64,000 nucleotides of DNA from Prorocentrum cordatum. Its lineage: Eukaryota > Sar > Dinophyceae > Prorocentrales > Prorocentraceae. Shown here piece by piece: positions 44,457 to 54,289 of the stretch. Position 1 is the first letter of the stretch, and each line of letters opens with the position of its first letter. Made by a program: the position numbers and the translations under genes. The notes beneath the pieces were generated by a model. The model saw only the letters and a list, made by a program, of their open reading frames with translations. It did no database searches and was not told the DNA's origin. Location of the stretch: contig CAUYUJ010019927.1 in the NCBI GenBank assembly GCA_963575745.1, positions 1-64,000 of the forward strand, read 5' to 3'.

Positions 44457-46062
44457 TTATCCCGGCAAAGCAACCTAACAGCCATGTGTAGGACCTGGCC
44501 GGGGCAGCCGGCCGCCCTCCCCTCCTGCTCGTCGTCCTCCTCCTCCTCCTCCTGCTCGTCCTCGTGTTCCTCCTGCTCGTCCTCTTTCTCCTGCTCCTCC
44601 TCCTCCTCCTCCTCCTCCTCCTCCTCCTCCTCCTCATTTTTCTCCTGCTCCTCCTCCTCCTCCTCCTCCTCCTCCTCCTCCCTCCTGCTCGTCCTCGTTC
44701 TCGTCCTCCTCGTCTTGCTCGTCCTCCTCCTCCTGGTGCTCTCTCCTCCTCCTCCTCCTCCTCCTCCTCCTCCTCCTCCTCCTCCTCCTGGTGGTCCTCG
44801 TTCTCCTTCTCCTGGTGCTCTCCCCCCCCTCCTCCTCCTCGTCCTCCTCCTCCTCCTCCTCGTCCTCCTCCTCCTCTTCCTCCTCCTCCTCCTCCTCCTC
44901 CTCCTCCTGGTAGTCCTCCCCCTCCCCTCCTCCTCCTCCTCCTCCTCCTCCTCCTCCTCCTCCTCCTCCTCTTCCTGGTCGTCCTCGTTCTCGTCCTCCT
45001 CGTCTTCCTCGTCCTCCTCCTCCTGGTGTTCTCTCCTCCTCCTCCTCATCCTCCTCCTCCTCCTCCTCCTCCTGGTGGTCCTCGTTCTCCTCCTCCTGGT
45101 GCGCTCCCCCCCCCTCCTCCTCCTCATCCTAGTCCTCCTCCTCCTCCCCCCCCTCCTCCCCTCCTCCTTCCTCCTCCTCCTCCTGCTCCTCCTCCTACTC
45201 CTCCTCCTCCTCCTCCCCTCATCCTCCTCCTCCTCCTCCTCCTCCTCTTTCATCCTCCTCCCTCCTCCTCCTCCGTCCTCCTCCTCTCCTCCTCCTCCTC
45301 CTCCTCCTCTCTCCTCTTCCTCCTCCTCCTCCTCCTCCTCCTCCTCCTCCTGGTAGTCCTCCCCCTCCCCTCCTCCTCCTCATCCTCCTCTTCCTGGTCG
45401 TCCTCCTCCTCCTCCTGCTCGTCCTTCTTCTCCTGCTCCTCCTGCTCCTCGTCCTGCTCCTGCTCGTCCTCGTCCTCCTGGTCTTGCTCGTCGTCCTCCT
45501 CGTCGTGCTCTTGCCCCTGCTGAAAGTGTGGTCCAGGAGTGGGAGTTCTGGGAAGTCGAAGAGCACGAAGTTGCCTACAGTTGGCTACGGGCATCCAAAA
45601 TCTGGCCCGGGAATGGAGTTCTGGGAACTCGAAGACCACGAAGTGGCCTACAGTTGGCTCCGGGCATCCAAAATGTGGCCCGGGAATGGAGTTCTGGGAA
45701 CTCGAAGAGCACGAAGTGGCCTACAGTTGGCTCCGGGCATCCAAAATCTGGCCCGGGAATGGAGTTCTGGGAACTCGAAGACCACGAAGTGGCCTACAGT
45801 TGGCTCCGGGCATTCAAAATGTGGCCCGGGAATGGAGTTCTGGGAAGTCGAAGAGCACGAAGTGGCCTACAGTTGGCTCCGGGCATTCAGAATGTGGCCC
45901 GGGAATGGAGTTCTGGGAGGTCGAAGAGCACGAAGTGTGTGACTGTTGGCTTAAAACGACTTCTGCGGCACCCTGTCCGGCACCCGCCCAGACCCCCCTG
46001 TGGAGTCATCTGCTGCTCTCTTTTGAGACCACTAGAAACCTATCAGTCTTCGCTGTTAGGTA
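44457..46062 (+). repeat. Composite satellite block 2 with a (CCT)n insert
   Basis: Starts with ATCCCGGCAAAGCAACCTAA like the other blocks. In place of the CAGCCT array it has about 1 kb of CCT/CTC with TCGTCC and TGGTGCTC variants (44510-45510). The 73-bp array (about 6 units, 45540-45940) and the same closing segment to 46050 follow. Confidence 0.88.
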
Positions 46063-47056
46063 AATTATCCCGGCAAAGCAACCTAACAGCGATGTGTAGG
46101 AGCATATCTGGAAGCATTCCCCTTAAGATTCAGATGAGAATCCAGTTGTAGAATTGTGCTGTTCTCGCAGTCGTAGTCGCATTCGCGATGACAGTCGCAG
46201 TGGCAACGGCAGTCACAGACACAGCCTCAGCCTCAGCCTGCCTCAGCCTCAGCCTCAGCCTGCCTCAGCCTCAGCCTGCCTCAGCCTCAGCCTCAGCCTG
46301 CTTCAGCCTCAGCCTCAGTCTGCCTTCAGCCTCGGCGTCAGCCTCAGCTGCCTCAGCCTCAGCCTGCATCAGCCTCAGCCTCAGCCTCAGCCTGCCTCAG
46401 CATCAGCCTGCCTCAGCCTCAGCCTCAGCCTGCCTCAGCATTCAAAATGTGGCCCGGGAATGGAGTTCTGGGAACTCGAAGACACGAAGTGGCCTACAGT
46501 TGGCTCCGGGCATTCAAAATCATGCCCAGGAATAGAGTTCTGGGAACTCGAAGACCACGAAGTGGCCTACAGTTGGCTCCGGGCATCCAAAATCTGGCCC
46601 GGGAATGGAGTTCTGGGAACTCGAAGACCACGAAGTGGCCTACAGTTGGCTCCGGGCATTCAAAATGTGGCCCGGGAATGGAGTTCTGGGAACTCGAAGA
46701 GCACGAAGTGGCCTACAGTTGGCTCCGGGCATTCAAAATGTGGCCCGGGAATGGAGTTCTGGGAACTCGAAGAGCACGAAGTGGCCTACAGTTGGCTCCG
46801 GGCATTCAAAAATGTGGCCCGGGAATGGAGTTCTGGGAAGTCGAAGAGCACGAAGTGGCCTACAGTTGGCTCCGGGCATTCAGAATGTGGCCCGGGAATG
46901 GAGTTCTGGGAGGTCGAAGAGCACGAAGTGTGTGACTGTTGGCTTAAAACGACTTCTGCGGCACCCTGTCCGGCACCCGCCCAGACCCCCCTGTGGAGTC
47001 ATCTGCTGCTCTCTTTTGAGACCACTAGAAACCTATCAGAACAAGCTGTTAGGTAA
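46063..47056 (+). repeat. Composite satellite block 3
   Basis: Same order as block 1: leader (46063-46200), CAGCCT array (46220-46440), 73-bp array (about 7 units, 46441-46940) and closing segment (46941-47055). Blocks 2 and 3 share their last unit and closing segment almost exactly, including TGTGTGACTGTTGGCTTAAA. Confidence 0.9.
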
Positions 47057-47399
47057 AAAGGGGGGCAAGTGGATACGAGCGGAGAGCGGCGCGGAAACAA
47101 TGCGCGGGGGGATTGGAAGGCACCCGAAAGCCTCCCATGACCTCTGGGGGGCCTCGGAATGGCCCCGATGACCAACGAGCAGTTCCAAAGGCTCCGAAAA
47201 ACTGCGGGAATGCCCCCGGGGCCTCGTCGAGGGAGGCCATCATTTGAACCCTGCTGAAGAACCTGGGCCATTGGAACAGGCGCGTTTCAAAGACTGGCAA
47301 ACCGGGCCCCGGCAAGCGGCGGACCGTCGGCCTGGCCACTGGCAACGCTTGCGATGCACACACCGACCCGCGGCAACCCGACCCCAAGATGGACAGACA

Positions 47400-47570
47400 A
47401 CGGGCTCACCACGACGACGACGACGACCACGACGAGAAGAGGGAGGAGGAGGAAGAGGAGGGAGGAGGAAGGAGGAGGAGGAGGAGGAGGAGGAGGAGGA
47501 AGGGAGGGAAGGAAGGAAGGAGGGAGGAAGGGAAGGAGGAGAGGGAGGAGGGTGGGTGCTGGAGGGCCGA
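47400..47570. repeat. GAC then GGA-rich microsatellite
   Basis: (GAC)n at 47412-47435, then GGAGGAGGAAG and GGAAGGAAGG tracts. Confidence 0.85.
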
Positions 47571-47990
47571 CAGGCTGGCCCTCGGCAGGCGGCGAGGCAG
47601 CCGCACGGATTAGCAGCCTGGCTGGCTGAGGGGTCGGAGTGCCGGGCTCCAGGCCCCAGCGGGGCCACAAAGGGCGACAGCGGGGCCACTGAGGGCAGCA
47701 AAGGGGCCACGAAGGGCAGCGAGAGGGCCACGAAGGGCGACAGCGGGGCTACGAAGGGCATGCGTATAGGGCCGCGACGGGCGATTGCGAGCGGGGGTCA
47801 CGAAGGGCATATAATACGGGGCCACAATGGGCAGCGACGGGGCCGCTGAGGGCAGCAACGGGGCCACGAAGGGCAGCGAGCGAAGGCGACCGCGGAACCA
47901 GCACGGGCAGCGAAGGGCATCGAAGGCGGGCGAAGGGCAGCGAGCGGCGACTGCAGTCCCTAACGGGCTGGTCGGGCGGGCAGGCCCAGA
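47571..47990. repeat. Degenerate GGGGCCACGAAGGGC repeats
   Basis: Short units with GGGGCCAC and GAAGGGCA or GAGGGCAGC words recur every 15-30 bp from 47660 to 47900. The same motif reappears at 50620-50850. Both runs precede a copy of the 45-bp subrepeat family, so they may be part of that element. Confidence 0.65.
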
Positions 47991-47999
47991 CGGGCGGGT

Positions 48000-48351
48000 C
48001 GAGCGGGCGGGTCGTTGAAGCGTAATTTTTCCTTGAACCACCAGGCAATGCGTAGCGGGAGCGCGATTCCTCAGCGTCGAGGATCGGCATCTGAAACAAT
48101 TGTGAGGAAGCGCCAGGCGGGAACCGCGATTCGGTGGTAAGTTGCGAGGAAGTCCCAAGCGAGAGCGCGATTCTTCAATAAATTGTGAGGAAGTATCTGG
48201 CGGGAGCCGCGATCCAGTGGTAAATTGCCAGGAAGTCCCAAATGGAGAGCGCGATTTTTCAAGAAATTGTACAGAAGTATCAGGCGGGAGCCGTTGTTGT
48301 CGTTGTAAACCGGGGGCCAACGACACAGTTTGACCCCCAAGACGTTCCCTG

Positions 48352-48390
<39 letters not shown>

Positions 48391-48480
48391 TATATATATA
48401 CATACATAATAATGTGCACTGGACGGGCGGGCTACACAATAATTACTCGTCCGAAGTGAAAATTCGAACACCACAACAAC
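48000..48480 (+). repeat. Dispersed family copy with internal (TA)n
   Basis: 45-bp subrepeats (AGGAAGTCCCAAGCGAGAGC, GGCGGGAGCCGCGAT, AATTGTGAGG) run to GGAGCCGTTGTTGTCGTTGT and GACGTTCCCTGATT. A (TA)n tract at 48356-48404 follows, then ACACAATAATTACTCGTCCG and AAGTGAAAATTCG before CAA repeats. This uninterrupted CAATAATTACTC...AAAATTCG stretch is the empty-site counterpart of the DIRS-like insertion at 51248-58143. Confidence 0.8.
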
Positions 48481-48511
48481 AACGACAACAACAACATCCA
48501 CAACCACAACC

Positions 48512-48548
<37 letters not shown>

Positions 48549-48560
48549 CGACGACGACCA
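48462..48560. repeat. (CAA)n-type microsatellite
   Basis: AACAACAAC with CCA and GAC interruptions. Confidence 0.9.
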
Positions 48561-49195
48561 TTTACCATCGCGCGCCACGCTTCCACACGTGACATGCATC
48601 CGCACGGAGACCACATCCCATCATGGGGGATCGGTATGGCACCCGGGGCCCGATATTCCCCCGCCCATATCTCCCGCCCAGAAAAAGTAATGTCACCACC
48701 TCTTCCGAGGAATTTCGACATCCACAGCTCGAACGGCACATCGCCATCGCAATCGCCTTGCGCGCGCCCCGCATCTCGGAGGAGGAAGAACAGGACGAGG
48801 AGGGGAGGGAAGATGAGGGAGAGGAAGAGGGAGAAGAGGAGGAGGAGGGAGGAGGAGGAGGAGGAGGAGGAGGAGGAAAGAGTAGTTGTTGTAGCAGTAC
48901 CTCCGAAGACGAAGTGGTTCTCACTCCTCGTTCGAAGTGTTGCGCCACCGCCTCCACCTGCCCCTCCACACCCTCTCAAGGAATCCCTGGAGTCAATCCT
49001 TCGACCCTCGATCCTTGGAGCCCCTAGAAATCATCCGTCCTCCTTCTTCTCCTCCTCCTCCACATCATCTATGCTCTCCAGAAATGGCAGTGATCCAATA
49101 ATTACGAATCAATGGGGACTCTTGGAAGTCCCCCAGAGGCGATGCCGAAACGAGGGCCCCAGCCTTGAGTAAAAGGTGAGGAAGTATCAAACGGG
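48561..49195. other. No gene recognised; GGA patch
   Basis: A GGAGGAGG run lies at 48778-48880. The flanking sequence has no recognisable domain. Confidence 0.45.
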
Positions 49196-49199
49196 AGCG

Positions 49200-49648
49200 G
49201 CGAGAGAAGACGGAAGGGGCAGGGAGAAGGGAGGAGGGGGAGGGAGGCAGCAGGAGGGAGGAGACAAGGGGGACGAAAAGGGAAAGAAGGAGGGAGGAGG
49301 AGGGAGGAGGGAGGAAAAAGGAACGGGAGAGGGAGGAGGGAGGACGGAGAAGAGGAAGGGGTGGAGGAAGGAACGACGGAGGAAGAGAGGGGAAGGAGGG
49401 AGGAGGAGGAAGAGGAGGAGGAGGAGGAGGAGGGGAGGAGGAGGAGGAGGAGTAGGAGGAGGAGGAGGAGGAGTGGAGGAGGGAGGATAGGAGGAGGAGG
49501 AAAGGAGGAGGAGGAGAAGAAGGAGGAGGAGGAGGAGACAGGACGAGGAGGAGGAGGAGGAAGAGGAGAGGGAGAAGGATTGAGGGAGGAGGGAGGAAGA
49601 CGGAGGAGGGGGAGGAGGAGGAGAAGGAGGAGGAGGAGGAGGAGGAGG
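49200..49648. repeat. GGA-rich microsatellite region
   Basis: About 450 bp of GGAGGA/GGGAGG with GAAGGA variants. Confidence 0.95.
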
Positions 49649-49649
49649 A

Positions 49650-50085
49650 GAAAAGGGCGCCAGTCAAGCGCAAAACGGGAGGAGGTCTCGGGCGGGACCG
49701 TTGGTTTTGTCGGGACGGGGGCTGTCGGCGGCAAGCACGAGCACCGCCTTGAGCAAAAAAAGGGAGGAAGTCTCGAGCGGGAGCGTTGTTGTTGCTGGGG
49801 GGCGGCACCGATGAGAGAAAGAGTAACGCGTCTGTCCACGGTAAAACGGGAGGAAGTCTCGAGCGGGAGCGTTGTTTTTTTTGAGACGGCTGCTTTCGGC
49901 GGCGAGCAAGAGCACCGGCCCTGAGTAAGAAGGAAGAAAACTCGAACGGGAACGTTGTTGTTGTTGGGGGGCCGGTTTGGGCGGTCCCCCAAACCGCTGT
50001 AGAGCGAGCCTCATTTTCAATGAAAATGCAGCCAGCGCCTCGGCGAGAGCGCCAGGGCGTCTGTAAAGGGTCAAACAATAATAAT
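49650..50085. repeat. Second copy of the GTCTCGAGCGGGAGCG family
   Basis: Units match 41030-42025. The right end 49952-50085 has GGGGGGCCGG, GGTCCCCCAAACCGC, CATTTTCAATGAAAATG and GGCGAGAGCGCCAGGGCG, as at 41888-42020. Confidence 0.85.
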
Positions 50086-50099
50086 TGATTCGTCATTAA

Positions 50100-50104
50100 A
50101 CCTC

Positions 50105-50184
<80 letters not shown>

Positions 50185-50204
50185 TAATAATAATAATACT
50201 AAAA

Positions 50205-50262
<58 letters not shown>

Positions 50263-50350
50263 AAATGTAAGACCGATCGCCCTTACATGCTCCAGTGCCC
50301 AATAACGCGTATTTCCCAAACCCTCGATACCCGCCCTCTTCGTCTTCGAT
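50100..50350. repeat. (CAA)n-(CAG)n-(AAT)n microsatellite plus 85-bp end
   Basis: (CAA)n to 50150, (CAG)n to 50181, (AAT)n to 50264, then AAATGTAAGACCGATCGCCC and the segment shared with 18435-18520 and 42664-42750. Confidence 0.88.
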
Positions 50351-50511
50351 CGAACCCCTTTTGGGGGGTATACCTTTCTTCCCTGCAGGCCGGGCCCCGG
50401 GCAAGCGGCGGGGCGGCCGCGGACCGTCGGCCTGGCCAGCGGCAGCGCTGATCGGCGGGGCGGCCGCGGACCGTCGACCCGACCCCAAGAGGGACGGACA
50501 GGGGACCGACC

Positions 50512-50550
<39 letters not shown>

Positions 50551-50879
50551 TCGAAGACGACGGCGACGACGACGACGGCGACGACGAGCGAAAGCGAGAG
50601 CGAGAGAGAACGACAGCAGGGCCACGAAGGGCACGAAGTAGGCCACGAAGGGCACCAGCGGGGACACGAAGGGAATGCGTATGGGGCCACGAAGAGCGCG
50701 AACGAGCGGGGGCCACGAAGTGCAGATATTGCGGGGCCACTGAAGGCAACTATGGGGCCACTGAGGGTAGCAACTGGGCCACGTAGGACAGTGAGGGGGA
50801 CACAACTGGCGACAGCGGGGCCACGAAGGACATGCACATGGGGCCACAACGGGCGCAACTCCTGGGTGCCTGGGTGTCG

Positions 50880-51247
50880 GGAGCGCGGCGCTTTGGCAAA
50901 TTGCAAGAAATTCCCATGCAAGGCCAGTCTTCAGTAAGTTGCAAGCAAGTCTCCAGCGAGAGCGCGACTCCAGAGCGCCGGGAGAACGATTCCTGCATAA
51001 ATTGTAAGGGAGTCCCAAGCGAGAGCGCGATTCCTGAATAAAATGCGAGGAAGTCTCGGGCGGGAGCGGGGGTCCTGGCTAAATCGTGAGGAAGTCTCAG
51101 GCGGGAGACGTTGTTGTTGTAACCCGGGGGCCAGGGGGCCAGTTTGACCAGGAAGATTCTCACTGTCAAAAAACAAGGTGCGAGCGTCGAGGGGCACACT
51201 TTGATTGAAAAAAACAGTACGCACCGGTGGGGGGGATCAACAATAAT
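50880..51247 (+). repeat. Dispersed family copy, left part (interrupted by the DIRS-like element)
   Basis: 45-bp subrepeats (AAGTCTCCAGCGAGAGCGCG, CCTGCATAAATTGTAAG), GTTGTTGTTGTAACCCGGGG, AAGGTGCGAGCG, TTTGATTGAAAAAAACAG and GGGGGGATCAACAATAAT stop at 51247. The expected continuation (TTCTTCAGAAATGAGAATTC then CAA repeats) is found at 58144, on the far side of the DIRS-like element. Confidence 0.82.
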
Positions 51248-51311
51248 TAGTGGTTGCTGCTATGCTGCGTCTGCTCCTTCCAATGTTTTTGGCCTCGTAG
51301 CGTCAAGCGCT
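51248..51311 (-). repeat. Split direct repeat B2 (element end)
   Basis: Matches B1 at 51490-51553. Conserved words are TTGCTGCTATGCTGCGTCTG, ATGTTTTTGGCCTCGT and GCGTCAAGCGCT. Confidence 0.85.
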
Positions 51312-51409
51312 CCCCTTGCGCGCCTCCCAGAGGATGCTAAGACAAGGCTTATGTACACCAGTGGAAGCTCACGTGCACGGCAGCGCGGCGGTGCAGGTGG
51401 CGGCGGTGG

Positions 51410-51491
51410 GAACCCAAAAGGCTACGGCAACCGCAGCCCCGCACCTGCTCACTAAGATCGGGGTCCGTCTACGCCTCCCCCCTCACACATA
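51410..51491 (-). repeat. Split direct repeat A2
   Basis: Matches A1 at 58062-58143. Conserved words are AACCCAAAAGGCTACGGC, CCTGCTCACTAAGATCGGGG and CCGTCTACGCCTCC. A 98-bp spacer separates it from B2; its other end touches B1. Confidence 0.88.
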
Positions 51492-51553
51492 GTGTTTGCT
51501 GCTATGCTGCGTCTGCCCCTTACCATGTTTTTGGCCTCGTGGCGTCAAGCGCT
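51490..51553 (-). repeat. Split direct repeat B1
   Basis: Lies at the 3' end of the coding region on the minus strand and directly abuts A2. Confidence 0.85.
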
Positions 51554-52169
51554 CGCTTGCCCCCGAAGGCGGGGCTGCGCCTTCCGGCGAGCGCGCGCCC
51601 AAGACCCCCTGGGAGGAGGCGCAGCGCCAACCTCTCCGCTGCCGTGCACTGTTGCCGGCCAGGGGCTCGCGCGGAGCTGTGCCCCTCGAGCAGGGACACG
51701 GCGGGATGGGAACGCCGCAGCGGCGCCAGCCCCCCCAGGCAGCCTGGGCCCAACCCGTGGACACGCCCTTGCACTCAAGGGCGAAAGCGGCAACCGCCTC
51801 CACACGCCGCACCGCCAGGACCCACTGATGGCAGGTCTTGGACCTACCCCGGCAGCCCTTGCTCCGGCCCGGCAGCTCTTGCTCCGGCCGCGCCTCCCTT
51901 GGAAACGCCCTGGAGGCTCTAGCCCTAGGCGCGGGCGCGGAATCGCCGCAGCGGCATGACCCGCAACCAACTCCAGATGTTGGCCCGGCGGCCTCCCAAT
52001 GGCCGCCTCCCAAGGAAGCAGCCGGCATGGCGACCGGCACCCGGCGCCTGCCCGGCCCCCTATCCGCAACGGAGAGGTCCTGCCAGGGTGGCCCCGGAGG
52101 CGACGTCGAGCACGTTGCACGCCACGCGGCTGCCCAATTCCAAGATGCGGCGAGATCTCTCGGGCATCT

Positions 52170-53087
52170 TCCACTCAGCTTGCTGAACCAAAGCGCTATC
52201 GATGCAAATCTTGGCTGTGCGACCCTGCGCCCACCGCCCGTGCTCTGTAGTCTTTTCCAAGTTGCCGGAGGACATAAAAAAAGAGGAGAGAAAAAGAAAA
52301 ACAACAAAAAAAAAAAAAAAAAAAAAAAATAGCGCCTCCCCGCCGAAGGCTGTACCCACGGACATCTTGCCATGGAAGTCGCGCCTGCTGGCACAACTCT
52401 TGCAAAGCCTTCTAAAACTGGACGGCGGTCCCGGAAAAGATTCCGTCGACCTGGGCGCGCCCTCGGCGAGCCCGCGCCGCCGCCTGGATGACCAGCGGAT
52501 CGGAGATGACCACCTTTTCTTCGAAGTTCCCGCGGGAGCCTGATTTGGACTCCAGGAGAAGAAGTATTGCATGGGAGTCGCGCTGGCACAGCAGAAGGTG
52601 CCGGAAACGAGCTCCTAGGATCTCTTCTGTGCGCTGAAGGCCCACAAACGCCAAAAGAATAGCAGCTGCAAGGCTGGGAGCGGGAACGCCCTGCACCTTC
52701 GAATAGTCTTCCGCCAATTTGCAAGGTAGAAGTTGCAGGCGCACAAGTGGCGGCGGCTGGCCGGCACGAGGCGCTTCAGGGCCGACGCGAAATCTGCCGC
52801 CCAGCTCTCGGGCTCGCCCTCCTGCCACAATGGTCAAAATAGGCGCCCGCAGCGCGGTCGAGGGCGCAGAGCGCGCCAGGAAGATCTTGCTCAAAAAAGT
52901 CAAAGTAATCGAAAAATGTACGAATTCGAGCTCGATATCTTGATAATGTCGCTGCCGCAACGCCGGCCTCTTTCAGGGTGCCCATCCGTGAACCGCGGGC
53001 CCTCCTAGAGGCCCGCCTGGTAGTTCTCACTCCCATGGGTCCTGACGCTGCTCCACCCTCCGGCTGGCCTGGTCCGCAAAGCTCCAA
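52170..53087 (-). pseudogene. Tyrosine recombinase (YR) of the DIRS-like element
   Basis: This enzyme would integrate the circular cDNA. The N-terminal core-binding helices are at 52880-52990 (ATLSRYRARIRTFFDYF). The first catalytic Arg lies in FVGLQRTEEILG (about 52630). The second box is GYSLRRGGA (about 52345), the H/R-x-x-R type. The last box is HGRWAQGRTAKICIDSAL (about 52205-52250). In that last box the position normally held by the nucleophilic Tyr is Cys (codon TGC, plus-strand 52204-52206). A run of about 24 A on the plus strand (52306-52329) plus A-rich sequence sits between the second and last boxes, and the frame changes there. The start overlaps the end of the RNase H frame by about 60 nt in another frame. 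This copy is very probably inactive. Confidence 0.82.
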
Positions 53088-54289
53088 TCAGAAATCGTCC
53101 ACACAGCGAAAGGATAGGCATCGGCCGCTAACAAATAGCCAGCAACCTCCCTCAAAGGACCGTTCAAGCGTCGCGACGTCGACCGCCCTTTGGATATCAC
53201 GGCCGTAGCAACCATACCATCGAGCACATGCACGAAGCGCCTCGACACGCTCGAGACGCACTTCAAAGAAAACTTGACGTAGTTGACGAACGCAAGAACT
53301 TCCAAGACATTGATGTGTCCAGCGCTACGCCAAGCGTAGCTGGACACCGGCTTCCACTGCCAACAAAATGCTGGATAGGGAGCGGTTTGGCGTGAGCTCC
53401 GGAGCACCTCCGAAGCCCACAGCCGGACATCTGAACCGCGATGGTCGGCCGCTCGCACCAGATCGCGGAGTTGGCCCTCCTCGCCGCCGGCCTGCATGGC
53501 AGAGAGCCAATCCATGATCTCCTGAACCATGACCTCATTCAGCTGCGCGTCGCCGAGCCGTTCGGTGGCCTCCCGGAGCTGGGCGCTGAGCCACAAGGCC
53601 TGCTGCCCCGGCCCCTGCGGGCACGACGCTTCGCCGTGCGCCCGGCATGCAGCCGCCACGACGTCCGCGTAGATGCCCCACAGCTCGTCCTCGCACACCT
53701 CGCCCTGCTGCCCCAGGCGCTCGGCAACGCGACGGTGCAGCGCAAGCGAGTTGTGCATCCAATGCCTCCCCAACGCCTCCGTGGGAAATATCCCGGGCTG
53801 CTGCATCAGCCATCGCGCCCGGGGGAATCTCCAGAGCCAGCTGCTGGGTGGCTGCGACACCACGGTGAAGCCTGGGCGCACCAACCGTGCCTCCAAGGCC
53901 CGGATGGCGAGGCCGGCGAGCTCGTTCGAGGCCCAGAGGCGGCTGCGATGGTCGCCAGATGCGCCTGCGGCCCCCAGGAGCCGGCGGGAGCTCCGCAGGG
54001 GGCCGCTGGTGCCGCGCCCTCCGGCCTGGCGCTCCAAAAGGGCGCAGATGGGCTCCAAATGGTCCCAATAGCAATGTTCACCAGGGAGTGCAAGGCGGCG
54101 GAGGCGGGCGCACTGGCCCCGGGCGCCTTCGATACCAATTTCGCCAGCGAGCACTAGACACTCCCCGACGGCGCACGGCCTCAGACAGAGAAGCGCCCGC
54201 GTTGCCAGAGACCTCCGCGAAGGCTGGGGTAGCCCCGAGCGCTCCGAAGCTGTCGGCAACCGCGGCTCCGCCACCATGTGGCGAAGCAT
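53027..54289 (-). CDS. Methyltransferase-like and RNase H region of the DIRS-like element
   Basis: A 420-codon frame. The last 100 residues are the RNase H used to remove RNA from the cDNA hybrid: AGHINVLEVLAFVNYVK holds the Glu, RFVHVLDGMVATAV an Asp, KGRSTSRRLNGPLRE the conserved link, and FADQASR the last acidic/Arg box. Upstream, TVVSQPPSSWLWRFPRAR resembles the motif of the methyltransferase-like domain that DIRS elements carry between RT and RNase H. This assignment is tentative because the N-terminal glycine-rich motif is not clear. The ATG is probably not a true start: the preceding frame (54299-54264) reads ISCSDASPHGGGAAVA, which belongs upstream in the same polyprotein, and a frameshift joins them. 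Confidence 0.7.
   Translation of the reverse strand: MLRHMVAEPRLPTASERSGLPQPSRRSLATRALLCLRPCAVGECLVLAGEIGIEGARGQCARLRRLALPGEHCYWDHLEPICALLERQAGGRGTSGPLRSSRRLLGAAGASGDHRSRLWASNELAGLAIRALEARLVRPGFTVVSQPPSSWLWRFPRARWLMQQPGIFPTEALGRHWMHNSLALHRRVAERLGQQGEVCEDELWGIYADVVAAACRAHGEASCPQGPGQQALWLSAQLREATERLGDAQLNEVMVQEIMDWLSAMQAGGEEGQLRDLVRAADHRGSDVRLWASEVLRSSRQTAPYPAFCWQWKPVSSYAWRSAGHINVLEVLAFVNYVKFSLKCVSSVSRRFVHVLDGMVATAVISKGRSTSRRLNGPLREVAGYLLAADAYPFAVWTISDWSFADQASRRVEQRQDPWE

Noticed and set aside
45528-47171. Long Trp/Gly/Ser-containing frames that look protein-like
   Set aside because: They are the 73-bp satellite, open in all three frames.
51545-52174. Downstream frame as a continuation of the recombinase
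   Set aside because: Composition is generic Arg/Ala/Gly from GC-rich DNA and it lies after the last recombinase box.
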